This document shows positions 7,514 to 16,621 of a DNA stretch of 36,497 nt, in pieces. The stretch's first letter is position 1; each line of letters begins with the position of its first letter. Source of the stretch: Xanthobacteraceae bacterium (lineage in GTDB: Bacteria > Pseudomonadota > Alphaproteobacteria > Rhizobiales > Xanthobacteraceae); assembly GCA_019747015.1 (NCBI GenBank), contig JAIERI010000057.1:1-36497 (forward strand), read 5' to 3'. Below the pieces are notes generated by a model. That model searched no databases. It was not told where the DNA came from and saw only the letters and a list, made by a program, of their open reading frames with translations. The position numbers were made by a program, and so were the translations under genes.

Positions 7514-8242
7514 ATGTGCAATCCGATTTTCATCCTCCCGCTTTTTTTCGGCATCGGCTGCGTCGGCGATGATTTCGGCCGCACCAAGCAGAGCTTCTAT
7601 CACCAGGACATGCACAACTGGGTCGGCCAGGAAGCTACCGAAAGCCTCGGCGGATATCCGTCGCAATTCGCACTGACGGATTCGGAGCGCGCGCTGCGCG
7701 ACATGGCCTATTATTTTATCGAGCCGCCGCATGCACGCCCGTTCTGGAAGGGCGTGTTCGGCGACTACGATCACATACCCGCGCCGTGGCGGCGCCGGGT
7801 GAGCTTCGATCCCACTGCCTATGGCCGCCTGATGATCGACGAGCCGCACCGCTCGCAGGCCTCATCCTATGCCGGGCTGATCGAGGACGTGCGAGGCGAC
7901 TTCACCATGCTCGACCAGTTCATCCCGCTGGCGATGAAGGTCAACGATCTCGACATCAAGCGCAACAAGGCGATGAGCTATATCGGCAATATGTCGCCGC
8001 GCGAATATGGCGATGCGCAGGCGCGCATGCGCGAGAACGTGCTGGTGGTGCAGTGGGCGCAGCAATGCGTCGAGCAGCGCGTTGCGTCCTATCGGTGGGC
8101 GCTGGAGCGACTGGTCATCATGGCGCCCGACGCGATGGCGGCCGACGCCGACCGGCTGATCGGCGAACTTGCATCGCGCGCCGCGATGGCGTGGACCAGC
8201 GCGCCGCCGGTGGCGGGCCGCGTGCTGCGGGTCGGCGGCTGA
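7514..8242 (+). CDS. Hypothetical protein, possible lipoprotein
   Basis: This 242-aa protein has a short hydrophobic N-terminus (IFILPLFFGIGC) that could be a lipobox ending at Cys 16, though the usual N-terminal Lys/Arg is missing. The rest is hydrophilic and largely helical, with conserved-looking aromatic/acidic segments (SFYHQDMHNWVG, MAYYFIEPPHARPFWKG, AYGRLMIDEPHRSQASSYAGL) and a helical C-terminal half (MKVNDLDIKRNKAMSYIGNMSP). A stop codon 8 codons upstream limits the start to ATG 7514. No catalytic motif is recognised. Its codon use fits the local genome. An envelope-associated protein is plausible but unproven. Confidence 0.75.
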   Translation: MCNPIFILPLFFGIGCVGDDFGRTKQSFYHQDMHNWVGQEATESLGGYPSQFALTDSERALRDMAYYFIEPPHARPFWKGVFGDYDHIPAPWRRRVSFDPTAYGRLMIDEPHRSQASSYAGLIEDVRGDFTMLDQFIPLAMKVNDLDIKRNKAMSYIGNMSPREYGDAQARMRENVLVVQWAQQCVEQRVASYRWALERLVIMAPDAMAADADRLIGELASRAAMAWTSAPPVAGRVLRVGG

Positions 8243-8370
8243 ACTTCTCAAAATAAAATGCGTCGTCATGAAACATGCGGCTGAACGCCGCGTGGAATGC
8301 GACATCGCGGCAATTGTCCTGCCGCAATGTCGTGCTCATTTTGAATCATGACCAGTGAGACGAGGGTGGA

Positions 8371-8724
8371 ATGATCGAGTCCATCAAACACCGGATTGCC
8401 GGGATGCTTCCGCCGCAACCTTCCACGGCGCTTGCGCTTCTCACCCTTGCGCTGGCGGTGCCGGCGGGCCTGATTCTGCGGTCGCTGGAGGCCGATCTTG
8501 TTCTGCCCGCGTTCAGCGTGCTGCTGTTTTGCGGCGCCGCTCTGGCAGTCCTGTTCGCCTCTTTCATGAGAAGCGCGCGCAATCTCCAAGGGCTGACGCT
8601 ATGGGACATCGCCGGCGGGCTTGCAATCACAGGCTGCGCGGCATCGGCGCTCAGCGAACCCGACCAGGTGACACAGCTTTTCGAACATCTGTTCGAGCGC
8701 CGCTCGGACATGCAACAGGAGTAG
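8371..8724 (+). CDS. Small integral membrane protein
   Basis: This 117-aa protein has two strong hydrophobic segments (TALALLTLALAVPAGLILRSL, about 20-40, and LPAFSVLLFCGAALAVLFASF, about 46-66) and a weaker third (LWDIAGGLAITGCAASAL). The C-terminus is charged (EPDQVTQLFEHLFERRSDMQQE). It is an inner-membrane protein without a recognised family. It lies 192 nt upstream of the TerC-family gene, separated by the structured leader, so the two are probably not one simple operon. Confidence 0.75.
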   Translation: MIESIKHRIAGMLPPQPSTALALLTLALAVPAGLILRSLEADLVLPAFSVLLFCGAALAVLFASFMRSARNLQGLTLWDIAGGLAITGCAASALSEPDQVTQLFEHLFERRSDMQQE

Positions 8725-8755
8725 AAGAAGAACAGACGATCTAGACGACCAGGCC

Positions 8756-8829
8756 GGGCCCCTCTGGCAGTCACGCTGAAAAGCGTGGCTGCGATGTCGG
8801 ACTGGAATTTCAGCCGGAGCGGCCCTTTT
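8756..8829 (+). promoter_or_regulatory. Candidate structured RNA leader upstream of TerC-family gene
   Basis: An outer stem pairs 8756-8767 (GGGCCCCTCTGG) with 8814-8825 (CCGGAGCGGCCC), with one C-C mismatch and one G-U. It encloses a 9-bp hairpin CAGTCACGC-TGAAAA-GCGTGGCTG (8768-8791) and a weaker CTG/CAG hairpin, and is followed by TTTT. TerC-family genes are often controlled by the manganese-sensing yybP-ykoY riboswitch. The position fits, but I do not see the conserved loop motifs of that class. A simple terminator of the preceding gene is the main alternative. Confidence 0.35.
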
Positions 8830-8916
8830 GTTGAAGCTGTGCGCGCGTGACGCGGGCACGGCTTTATATGCTTTCTGACGATAGCGGCCGCTCCTTACAC
8901 CCAGGGAGCCCGGTCC

Positions 8917-9543
8917 ATGCTGAACTATTTCACCCCCGACGTCGTTGCGGCATTCTTTCAGGTCGTGCTGATCGATCTCGTTCTGGCGGGCGACAACGCC
9001 ATCGTCATCGGCCTTGCCGCCGCCGGCCTGCCGCAGGCGCAGCGCACCAAGGCCATTCTCATCGGCATCGGCGCGGCCACGTTATTGCGTATCGTGTTCG
9101 CCGGACTGACCACGCAGCTTTTGCAGGTGGTCGGCCTGCTGCTTGCCGGCGGCATTCTTCTTTTATGGGTATGCTGGAAGATGTGGCGCGAACTGCGCCT
9201 CTCGTCCGGCCACACGCACGCCGTGGACGCGGCGGCGGTGGAGGACGGCGGCGCACCGCGCAAGACGCTGACGCAAGCGGCCTGGCAGATCGTCATCGCC
9301 GACGTGTCGATGTCGCTGGATAATGTGCTGGCGGTGGCGGGCGCGGCCCGCGATCATCCCACCGTTTTGATTTTCGGCCTGCTGCTGTCAATCGCGATGA
9401 TGGGCGTGGCGGCGTCATTCATCGCGCGGCTTTTGCAGAACCATCGCTGGATCGCCTATGTGGGACTCGCGGTTATCCTCTATGTCGCGGGCGACATGAT
9501 CTGGCGGGGTGTTCTTGAGATCTGGCCGCGTGTGGCGGCGTGA
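8917..9543 (+). CDS. TerC/Alx-family integral membrane protein (probable metal exporter)
   Basis: This 208-aa polytopic protein has about six to seven membrane helices and both acidic signatures of the TerC family: LVLAGDNAIVIGLAAAGLP near residues 19-37 and VSMSLDNVLAVAGAA near 130-145. The Asp-Asn pairs sit inside membrane helices and are thought to bind divalent metal, with manganese export being the best supported role for relatives. A central His-containing loop (SSGHTHAVDAAAVEDGG) lies between the two halves, as is usual for the short YjbE-like branch. A structured leader lies about 90 nt upstream. The stop codon is adjacent to the stop of the convergent porin gene. Confidence 0.92.
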   Translation: MLNYFTPDVVAAFFQVVLIDLVLAGDNAIVIGLAAAGLPQAQRTKAILIGIGAATLLRIVFAGLTTQLLQVVGLLLAGGILLLWVCWKMWRELRLSSGHTHAVDAAAVEDGGAPRKTLTQAAWQIVIADVSMSLDNVLAVAGAARDHPTVLIFGLLLSIAMMGVAASFIARLLQNHRWIAYVGLAVILYVAGDMIWRGVLEIWPRVAA

Positions 9544-10242
9544 TCAGTTAAAATGGTAGTTCACGCGTGCCGTGATCAGATCCACGTCACCATTAAATTG
9601 AACCGGCTCATCGAGCGGACGGCCGACCGTGTAGACCCGCCCGTCCATGAACAGATGATTGTATTCGATACCGGCTGACCAATGAGGTGCAAATCCATAT
9701 TCAAAACCGACACCAACGTTGCCGTTCCATTGTTCCTGAACTCCGGTACCGCCATCGAAGATGCCATCGAACGTGGTTGAATAATCGCTCCTTGTAACGG
9801 CGGCGCCGCCTTTGAAATACAGCAAGGCTGCGTTCCACGTGTAACCCACTTGCCCGGTGAGCAACCAGAGCCCGCTGAGGTGATTGTAAAGCGTCAGGCG
9901 CGCATTGTTCGGATCGACATGGTTGCCCTGCAAGTTGGCCCAGTCGCCCTGGGCCTCCAGACCGAAAACCAGGCGGCCTGTCTGCAGGCGAAATCCGATC
10001 TGGCCGCCGCCGATTCCGCCGTCAGTCGTATCGCATCCCGCTGTTGCAGGGGATGCCGGATCGCCCCAACATTTGTTCGACGTTCCGAGGCCGCCATTTA
10101 TGCCGCCATAGAGGCCGCTCCAGTTATAAACAGGAGCCACAGAGGCCGGTGTTTCGGCAAACGTGTGAACACCGCGCCCCGCCGCAGACGCTGCGCCGGC
10201 AAAAACGAACGCTGCCACAGCAGCGGCAATAACGGATTTCAT
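9544..10242 (-). CDS. Outer-membrane beta-barrel protein, Omp25/31-type
   Basis: This 232-aa protein has a clear signal peptide (MKSVIAAAVAAFVFAGAASA) and then an eight-stranded-barrel pattern. Seen: the hallmark YNWSGLYGGINGGLG after the signal, alternating strands such as GGGQIGFRLQTGRLVFGLEAQ, LLTGQVGYTWNAALLYFKGGA, NGNVGVGFEYGFAPHWSAGIEYNHLF, and a C-terminal strand DLITARVNYHFN. This is the porin-family protein common in Rhizobiales (Omp25/Omp31/RopB-like), giving outer-membrane stability. The C-terminus ends in Asn after Phe rather than Phe alone, a small deviation from the barrel-assembly signal. Loops carry two Cys (KCWGDPASPATAGC) that could form a surface disulfide. It is monocistronic and convergent with the TerC-family gene. 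Confidence 0.92.
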   Translation of the reverse strand: MKSVIAAAVAAFVFAGAASAAGRGVHTFAETPASVAPVYNWSGLYGGINGGLGTSNKCWGDPASPATAGCDTTDGGIGGGQIGFRLQTGRLVFGLEAQGDWANLQGNHVDPNNARLTLYNHLSGLWLLTGQVGYTWNAALLYFKGGAAVTRSDYSTTFDGIFDGGTGVQEQWNGNVGVGFEYGFAPHWSAGIEYNHLFMDGRVYTVGRPLDEPVQFNGDVDLITARVNYHFN

Positions 10243-10428
10243 GCTGTCGTCCCCAAAAGACAGAATCTGTGCGCGGCGTGAAGGGACAACATGCCGTCAG
10301 CGATGGCGTCATTCGAATGGAGGAGGAGGCTTGCTTTGATCGACGGACGTGGCAAATCGGTCACGTCATTTGTCGAAGAGTCACCCTAGCGATCAGCGTT
10401 GCAGGACCGGCTGGAGTGAACAGGGCGG

Positions 10429-11028
10429 CTACCGCTTCGCAGGTGGCGCTTGCGGCGGTGGTGCAGCGTCCGCCTGATCGGCCTGCACCTTGCACGTCGC
10501 CGCCGCCAGCGTGGCCTTGGCCTGCGCCATCATGCTGGGCTCGGGGGCGAGCGCGCGCATGATGATCAGTCCGGTTGTCGTTGGAGATTCGATGATCAGG
10601 CGGTCGGCCGCGGTGATGTCCTCGTCCTCGGGCAGCGCGTCTTTCTGGTCCTTGGTCATCAGATTGAGTTCGATGACCTTGCGTCCGGCCGAGCGGTCGT
10701 TGATCGCGTAATAGGCGATGTCGCTGCGGGTGTAGAACGACACCGATGTGTAGGCCTGGCTCACCGGCACCGCGAGCTTGATCGCCCCGCCCGACAGATC
10801 GTATTTGCAGGCCGCGGCGGCGAAGGCCGGGTCCATGAACGGCATCGGCGCGCTCATAGGCTCGGCGGCGGGAAGCGGCGTCACCGTGTTCAATTTTGTG
10901 ATGGGATCGAGCCGAGCATAGGCGTCCTGTGTCGCGATGCGCGGCAGCGCCAGCACGCTGACCAGATGCACGACACCTCCCAGAATGATGCCGCCGATGA
11001 TTGCGAACAGCCAGCGGATCATGGGCAC
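10429..11028 (-). CDS. DUF1254-type membrane-anchored protein
   Basis: This 199-aa protein has an N-terminal membrane anchor (WLFAIIGGIILGGVVHLVSVLAL) followed by a periplasmic domain resembling DUF1254: AYARLDPITKLNTVTPLP, SVSFYTRSDIAYYAINDRSAGRKVIELNLMTK and ADRLIIESPTTTGLIIMRAL. Its C-terminus is Ala/Pro-rich. It overlaps the upstream DUF1214 gene by 10 nt, so the two are translationally coupled. In many bacteria DUF1254 and DUF1214 are the two halves of one protein; here they are separate subunits, each with its own anchor. The function of the pair is not established. Confidence 0.85.
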   Translation of the reverse strand: MPMIRWLFAIIGGIILGGVVHLVSVLALPRIATQDAYARLDPITKLNTVTPLPAAEPMSAPMPFMDPAFAAAACKYDLSGGAIKLAVPVSQAYTSVSFYTRSDIAYYAINDRSAGRKVIELNLMTKDQKDALPEDEDITAADRLIIESPTTTGLIIMRALAPEPSMMAQAKATLAAATCKVQADQADAAPPPQAPPAKR

Positions 11029-11597
11029 CCCGCGGTTGCGACGGCGGGCATCGGCGCGTCTTTCTGCGAGCGCGTGGCGACCCCGACCGGCGTATCGTAG
11101 AGCCGCAGCGCCAGTTGATAACGATCGACGCCGCCGGTCGGCAGCCAGTTGCCGGCGCGGGCGCGAGAGGCGACCCGCACCTCGAACGCGCCGTCAGATT
11201 CGCGCACCACTTCCTCGCTGGTGAAGCCGTAGCGTTGCAGCGTGTTGGCGACCGGCTGTCCCTTCATGTCGTAAACCGTCAGCGTCCAGAACCGCGCGGC
11301 GGGTGTCACGCCGCTCACGGTCACGTCGCAGCGTCCGTCGAGCGCGCGGCCCTTGTCGTCGGCGATCGCGGTGAAGGTCACGCCGTCGCCGGTGCCGATC
11401 GGCAGTTCGCCGCTGCGCGCGATGGCGGCGCGCGAATAGGGATCGATGCCGCTGGTGCCGATCTTCGGCCGCGCGGTCCACGCGCCGATGGTGATGGTGC
11501 CGACATTGACGCCGCGTGTCGCGGTAGCCCAGGTGATGCCAAGACCGACCGCGATTGCGATCACCATCGCCAGAACTGAAACGACGATCAGCCGCAT
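11019..11597 (-). CDS. DUF1214 domain-containing membrane-anchored protein
   Basis: This 192-aa protein has an N-terminal membrane segment (LIVVSVLAMVIAIAVGLGITWA) and a periplasmic DUF1214 domain. Seen: IDPYSRAAIARSGELPIG, the family hallmark FWTLTVYDMKGQPVANTLQRYGFTS, and the C-terminal GNWLPTGGVDRYQLALRLYDTP. It is the first gene of the DUF1214-DUF1254 pair and lies 11 nt upstream of nothing else on this strand than the penicillin-binding protein stop (11608), so co-transcription with that gene is possible. DUF1214 proteins are widespread but lack an assigned reaction. Confidence 0.9.
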   Translation of the reverse strand: MRLIVVSVLAMVIAIAVGLGITWATATRGVNVGTITIGAWTARPKIGTSGIDPYSRAAIARSGELPIGTGDGVTFTAIADDKGRALDGRCDVTVSGVTPAARFWTLTVYDMKGQPVANTLQRYGFTSEEVVRESDGAFEVRVASRARAGNWLPTGGVDRYQLALRLYDTPVGVATRSQKDAPMPAVATAGCP

Positions 11598-11607
11598 GGC
11601 AAAGCCA

Positions 11608-13914
11608 TTATTGCACGCGCGTTTTCTTGCGCTGGGGAGGAGGCGCCGTCACGGCCACAGCCGGCGGCTCATCGGGCACCGCGGCGGCGACATTCTCCAC
11701 CGGCGGCGCGTTCGGCGCGGGCGACGGCTGTTTCGATGGCGAGGCGTCGTTGAACGTGGTCTTGCCCACGGCGCCGGCGCTCTTCACCGCGTCATCCATC
11801 AGCTTTTCGACGCGCACCAGAATGTTCACCCCGTTTCGTGTCAGCACCGGCGGCGGGCCGGTATTGTCGATACGAACGCTCGACGAATTGGCGGAGGCCA
11901 GAGCGTCCGGTGCGCGCTTGCCTGGGGTGACGCCCGGCAGATCCTTGATCTCGACGCCCTGATGCGCGACGACCATGATGTCGTGCCATGTCTTGGCCGG
12001 CAGCGAGCCGCCGGTCATGCGGTTGGTCGACGAATAGTCGTCGTTGCCGTACCACACCGCCATCGTGAAATTGCCGGTGTAGCCGACGAACCATGCGTCG
12101 CGATATGAGTTGGTGGTGCCGGTCTTGCCGGCGGCGGGAATGCCGTCGAGTTGTGCACGCCGCGCGGTGCCTTCCTCGACCACGTGACTCATCATTCCGA
12201 CCATGTCGTTGGCGACGGAGACAGGGATCACCTGTCGCGGCTTCGGCCCGTCGCGGTCGTACCGCCAGACCAGATCGCCGGCGCCGGTCCGCACTTCCAG
12301 CACGGCGTGCGGGGTGACGGCCTTGCCCTTGTTGGGGAAGGTTGCATAGGCCACCGCGTGTTCGATCACGTTCACTTCGTCCGCTCCGATCGGCAGCGAG
12401 GGCGTGTCCGGCAGCGGCGCCTTGATGCCGAACTTGCGCGCGGTCTCCACAATCTTGGCGCGGCCGGCTTTCGGGCCGCCCTTGCCGCCGATCGCGATCG
12501 ACAGCTTCACCGGCACCACGTTGATCGAGCGGGTGATCGCCTGCGTCAGCGTCACGGCGCCGGAATAGGAGTGGCCGTAATTTTGCGGACACCAGTTGCC
12601 GATGCACACCGGACCGTCGACCACGATGGAATTCGGCGTGAAGCCGTTCATCAGCGCGGTGGTGTAGACGTAAGGCTTGAACGAGGAGCCGGGCTGGCGC
12701 ATCGCGTCGGTGGCGCGGTTGAACTGGCTGGCGCCGTAGTCGCGGCCGCCCACCATCGCGCGCACGCCGCCGTCGAGATCGGCCAGCACCACGGCGGCCT
12801 GCGTCGCATGATAATCGCGGCCGAACTGGCGGAGTTGATCCTCGACGGTTTCTTCGGCGGCCTTCTGCACGTTCATGTCGATCGCGGTGCGCACCGTGAA
12901 CACGCGCTCGGTGTAGGAGCGCGGAAACGTCTCGACCAGCTTCTTCATCTCGTCGAAGGCATAGTCGAGATAATAATTCGGCGCGACGTCGTCGCGGCGA
13001 TCGACTGCGGTAGCGGGATTGCGCCGCGCGCCGAACACCTGGCCCTCGGTCATGAAGCCGGCATCGACGAGATTGTCGAGTACCACGTTGGCGCGCGCGC
13101 GCGCGGCGGGCAGGTTGATATGCGGCGCGTATTTTGTCGGCGCCTTGAACAGGCCGGCCAGCATCGCGGCTTCGGCGAGGTTCACGTCGCGCGCGGATTT
13201 GTTGAAGTAGAAATGCGCCGCGCCGTCGACGCCGAAGGTGCCGCCGCCCATGTAGGCGCGGTCGAGATAAAGTTTCAGAATCTCGTTTTTGGTCAGCCGC
13301 GTTTCCAGCCAGATGGCGAGGAAAGCTTCCTTGACCTTGCGCTCGATGGTACGCTCGTTGTTGAGGAACAGGTTCTTGGCGAGCTGCTGGGTGATCGAGG
13401 AGCCGCCCTGCCGCACGCCGCCGGCCTGTGCGTTGGTCATCAGCGCGCGCGCGGTGCCGGCGATGTCGATGCCGAAATGATCGTAGAAGCGGCGGTCTTC
13501 GGTCGCCAGCGTTGCCTTGATCAGGTGATCGGGAAAATCTTCCAGCGGGATCGAGTCGTTATGCTTGATGCCGCGGCTGCCGATCGGATTGTTGTAGCGG
13601 TCCAGAAACGTCACCGCCAAATCCGACTTCTTGAGCCAGTCGTCGTCGGATGTCTCGCGAAATGCCGGGATCGCCAGCGTCAGCATCAGGATCAGTCCGG
13701 CCAGACCGACAGTGGCCATTTCCGACAGCGGCTCGATGAATACCCAGCGTTTCCAGCGGCCGACATAGAAGCGGTCGGTGAACACGGAATAACGCTCGTA
13801 AAGTTCGCGCAGTTCCTTGCCGGAGGAGAACAGCGCGGAATCGATGCGCGCATCGAGGTCCAGAAGGAAGTTCTGGATCTGCTTCTTCAACTCGCTCAAC
13901 TCGATCTTGCGCAC
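11608..13914 (-). CDS. Class A penicillin-binding protein 1A (bifunctional transglycosylase/transpeptidase)
   Basis: This 768-aa protein polymerises glycan strands from lipid II and cross-links the peptides in the periplasm. After a cytoplasmic coil-like head of about 65 residues comes one membrane segment (about 68-85). The GT51 domain shows EDRRFYDHFGID (catalytic Glu 139), GGSSITQQLAKNLFL (about 170-184) and RKVKEAFLAIWLE. The transpeptidase domain shows SSFK (Ser 410, Lys 413), SIN (463-465) and KTGT (597-600). The tail is Pro/Ala-rich and ends in a basic RKKTRVQ. The start is GTG 13914: an in-frame TAG lies five codons upstream and no better ATG exists, so an unusual start is firm. Its length fits PBP1A. 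Confidence 0.96.
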   Translation of the reverse strand: MRKIELSELKKQIQNFLLDLDARIDSALFSSGKELRELYERYSVFTDRFYVGRWKRWVFIEPLSEMATVGLAGLILMLTLAIPAFRETSDDDWLKKSDLAVTFLDRYNNPIGSRGIKHNDSIPLEDFPDHLIKATLATEDRRFYDHFGIDIAGTARALMTNAQAGGVRQGGSSITQQLAKNLFLNNERTIERKVKEAFLAIWLETRLTKNEILKLYLDRAYMGGGTFGVDGAAHFYFNKSARDVNLAEAAMLAGLFKAPTKYAPHINLPAARARANVVLDNLVDAGFMTEGQVFGARRNPATAVDRRDDVAPNYYLDYAFDEMKKLVETFPRSYTERVFTVRTAIDMNVQKAAEETVEDQLRQFGRDYHATQAAVVLADLDGGVRAMVGGRDYGASQFNRATDAMRQPGSSFKPYVYTTALMNGFTPNSIVVDGPVCIGNWCPQNYGHSYSGAVTLTQAITRSINVVPVKLSIAIGGKGGPKAGRAKIVETARKFGIKAPLPDTPSLPIGADEVNVIEHAVAYATFPNKGKAVTPHAVLEVRTGAGDLVWRYDRDGPKPRQVIPVSVANDMVGMMSHVVEEGTARRAQLDGIPAAGKTGTTNSYRDAWFVGYTGNFTMAVWYGNDDYSSTNRMTGGSLPAKTWHDIMVVAHQGVEIKDLPGVTPGKRAPDALASANSSSVRIDNTGPPPVLTRNGVNILVRVEKLMDDAVKSAGAVGKTTFNDASPSKQPSPAPNAPPVENVAAAVPDEPPAVAVTAPPPQRKKTRVQ

Positions 13915-14209
13915 CGGAATCCTCGGCTAACGAACGCAGTGGTTTGCGCGGACGAACATGCGGTCCGGTTGCGGCAGCCAGAAGGCAATCGAAGCCGCCC
14001 GGACAGGTTCGAGTCCGCATTCTTCTAGCCGAGCGCGGGCCATAAACCAATGCTCGCGTTGACTTTTTTCGCAGCGGGCGGAATTTGGCCGCAGTTTCAG
14101 TGGAGAGCAGGGGCGTCCGCGCGCTGGCCGCTTGCCGAACCGGAACCATAGCTCCTAGATGGGCTGTCGCCCCAATCCCCGGCGATGTTCAAACCGTCTT
14201 AAAAGGTCC
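13915..14209. other. 295-nt divergent intergenic region
   Basis: This lies between the penicillin-binding protein gene (minus) and the YcgN-family gene (plus) and must contain both promoters. No clear sigma70 hexamers, repeats or RNA elements were recognised. AAAAGG just before 14210 is the likely ribosome site of the right-hand gene. Confidence 0.4.
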
Positions 14210-14776
14210 ATGACCCAGCCTCCTCGGCCGCCGTCCACCCAGAGCGAATCATTCTGGAAAACCAAGACGTTGGAGGAAATGTCCGACGGCGAATGGGAAA
14301 GCCTGTGCGATGGCTGCGCGCGCTGCTGCCTCGAAAAGCTCGAGGACGAGGACACCGGCAAGATCTATTTCACCCATATTTCCTGCAAGCTGCTCGATGA
14401 AGGCTCCTGCGGCTGCAAGGATTATCCAAACCGCTCCGCCAAGGTGCCCGATTGCGTGCGCCTGACGCCGCAAAACGTCCGTATCCTGAACTGGCTGCCG
14501 CCAAGCTGCGGCTACAAACTGGTCGCCGAGGGCCGTGATCTGTACTGGTGGCATCCGCTGATTTCCGGCGACCGCAACACGGTCCACGAGTCCGGCGTCT
14601 CGGTGCGCGGCCGGGTATGGGGAACCGAGGATGAGATCGAGCCCGCGGACCTCGAGGACCACATCGTGCAATGGCCGGCCTTGCTGCCGAAACGGGCAAA
14701 GCTGAAGAACGCTCCGGATCCGGCCAAGGATTCTGCCAAGGCAGCCGCGCAATCGCGCCGATCACAATCGCGTTGA
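14210..14776 (+). CDS. YcgN-family (UPF0260) Cys-cluster protein
   Basis: This 188-aa protein matches YcgN/UPF0260. Seen: [32 protein letters not shown], where CxxCxxCC is the family hallmark, followed by [19 protein letters not shown] and [18 protein letters not shown]. The eight or more conserved Cys suggest metal or iron-sulfur binding, as in the related YkgJ/CxxCxxCC families. ATG 14210 is chosen because similarity starts close behind it and AAAAGG precedes it; an upstream ATG at 14159 gives 17 residues unlike the family. The C-terminal tail is Lys/Ala-rich. It is soluble, and its molecular role is unknown. Confidence 0.9.
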   Translation: MTQPPRPPSTQSESFWKTKTLEEMSDGEWESLCDGCARCCLEKLEDEDTGKIYFTHISCKLLDEGSCGCKDYPNRSAKVPDCVRLTPQNVRILNWLPPSCGYKLVAEGRDLYWWHPLISGDRNTVHESGVSVRGRVWGTEDEIEPADLEDHIVQWPALLPKRAKLKNAPDPAKDSAKAAAQSRRSQSR

Positions 14777-14923
14777 TTGCCGCGCTTATGGCGCACGGGC
14801 CTATGCGCTGGTGCGCCTAACGGCGCGGAACGATGCGCGTTAGAAGATCGCATTGCTTCACCGTTATTTCCCTTCGCAACGCAACAATGATCGCGCGATC
14901 GCCGCGCAAGACATCAAGGCCGC

Positions 14924-16492
14924 ATGAACAGGATCGAACGACCAGGCGATGAGGCGAACGCGCGGCCGATGCCCGACAACATGTCGCAGATCACGAGCGA
15001 AGTGATCGACATCGTCGATGCGCCGCCGATGGCGCCGCATGCGCCGCTGTCGCCGGGCGAAATCCGCACCATCGTGATTGCGCTGGTGCTGAACATGTTT
15101 CTCACCGCGCTCGATCAGACCATCGTCGCCACCGCGCTACCGACCATCGGTCAGGAATTCCACGACGTTTCCAACCTGTCCTGGGTCATCACCGCTTATC
15201 TGTTGTCGTCGACCGCGGTCGCGCCGGTCTACGGCACGCTCAGCGACATCTACGGGCGGCGCTCGATGATCCTCGTCGCCACCGGGTTGTTTCTTGTCGG
15301 CTCGATATGCTGCGCGCTCGCGCCCAATCTTCTGACGCTGATCCTTGCGCGCGCGCTGCAAGGCATCGGCGGCGGCGGCATTCTGCCGCTGGTGCAGACC
15401 GTGGTGGCGGACATCGTGACCCCGCGTGAGCGCGGACGTTATCAGGGCTATTTCAGCGGGGTGTGGGTCGCGGCGGGTGTCGGCGGTCCGGTGCTCGGCG
15501 GATTGATCGCCGAACATCTGCACTGGTCGGTGATCTTCTGGATCAATCTGCCGCTCGGCCTGTTCTCGCTGGCGTTGTTGTTGCCGAAGATGAAAAAGAT
15601 TCCGGTCTTCCATCGCCGTCGCAAGGTCGACTGGCTGGGCGGCGTGTTGCTGATGGCCTCGGCGGTGACGCTGCTGCTGGTGCTGACATGGGGCGGCCAT
15701 CAGTTGCCGTGGCTGTCGCCGGCCATTCTGGCGATGATTGGATCGGCGGTTGTGCTGGCGCTGGCGTTCGTCTGGCATGCCCGCACCACCGACGAGCCGT
15801 TTTTGCCGATCCCGCTGCTCAGCGGTCCTGTCGTGCCTTTCGCCATGGTCGCGGGCGGCTGCGCCATCGGCGCCAATATCGCCATGACCGTGCATCTGCC
15901 GCTGTATTACGAGACGGTCTATCACCTCAGCGCCACCGAGTCGGGACTGGCGCTGATTCCACTGGTCGCGGTGGCGGTGACGGGAGCATGGATCACCGGC
16001 CATGCGATGGTGAAGCTTGCGCGCTACAAGCGTCCGGCGATCTTCGGCTCGTTTGCCTCGATGCTTGCCGCGCTGGTGCTGGCGGTCGCGACGCCGCTGC
16101 CGCTCTGGGCGCTCTTGGTGCTGTTGGCGATCTTCGCCTTCGGGCTCGGCACAGGCTTCCCGCTCAGCATCGTCTCCATCCAGAATGCGGTGGCGCGCGC
16201 GCAGGTCGGCACCGCGACCGGCGCGCTGAATTTTTTCCGCTCGCTGATGGCGTCGTTCGCCGTGGCGCTGTTCACCGCGATCTTGTTGACGGCGCTTGGC
16301 CGCGACATTTCCATCGGCGAGCATATCGTGGGCCGCAATGCGATCTCGGAAGCCGACATGGTTTCGGCGTTTCGTTATGTGTTTGCAGGCGCTGCGGTGT
16401 TTCTCTGCGTCTCCGGGATTCTCTGGATTTTGATGGAAGAGAAGCCTCTCGCCGGTCCCGCCAAGGCGCCGCCGGCCGAGATGGCTGAATAA
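14924..16492 (+). CDS. DHA2-family (EmrB/QacA) MFS multidrug transporter
   Basis: This 522-aa inner-membrane antiporter has about 14 hydrophobic segments. Seen: the DHA2 motif D1 (LDQTIVATALPTIGQEF, after a 55-residue cytoplasmic head), motif A (GTLSDIYGRRSMI), motif B (LARALQGIGGGGILPL) and motif C (GVGGPVLGGLIAEHL). These define proton-driven drug efflux of the EmrB/QacA type with 14 helices. No EmrA-like adaptor or TetR regulator gene is adjacent, so it probably works alone. The head region is acidic and Pro-rich. It ends 126 nt before the next small gene. Confidence 0.94.
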   Translation: MNRIERPGDEANARPMPDNMSQITSEVIDIVDAPPMAPHAPLSPGEIRTIVIALVLNMFLTALDQTIVATALPTIGQEFHDVSNLSWVITAYLLSSTAVAPVYGTLSDIYGRRSMILVATGLFLVGSICCALAPNLLTLILARALQGIGGGGILPLVQTVVADIVTPRERGRYQGYFSGVWVAAGVGGPVLGGLIAEHLHWSVIFWINLPLGLFSLALLLPKMKKIPVFHRRRKVDWLGGVLLMASAVTLLLVLTWGGHQLPWLSPAILAMIGSAVVLALAFVWHARTTDEPFLPIPLLSGPVVPFAMVAGGCAIGANIAMTVHLPLYYETVYHLSATESGLALIPLVAVAVTGAWITGHAMVKLARYKRPAIFGSFASMLAALVLAVATPLPLWALLVLLAIFAFGLGTGFPLSIVSIQNAVARAQVGTATGALNFFRSLMASFAVALFTAILLTALGRDISIGEHIVGRNAISEADMVSAFRYVFAGAAVFLCVSGILWILMEEKPLAGPAKAPPAEMAE

Positions 16493-16621
16493 ACGTCACG
16501 CTGAAAATTCATTCACGCTTGTGCAAGGATCGGCTGCGACCATGGCATTCGAGGCCATCGGGCGCTAAAGCCAACCCCAACATTTTCACCGCGCCGCGCC
16601 AAATCGATAAAGGAGACGATG

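Noticed and set aside
8725-8916. Calling the TerC leader a yybP-ykoY riboswitch
   Set aside because: The conserved loop motifs of that class are not visible to me. It is kept only as a candidate structured leader.
12151-14028. 625-codon open frame on the plus strand
   Set aside because: It is exactly antisense to the class A penicillin-binding protein, whose motifs are complete. Long shadow frames are expected in GC-rich DNA, and the translation has His/Arg/Gly-rich noise character.
15137-16324. 395-codon minus-strand open frame
   Set aside because: It is antisense to the DHA2 transporter, very rich in Arg/Gln/His, with no domain pattern.
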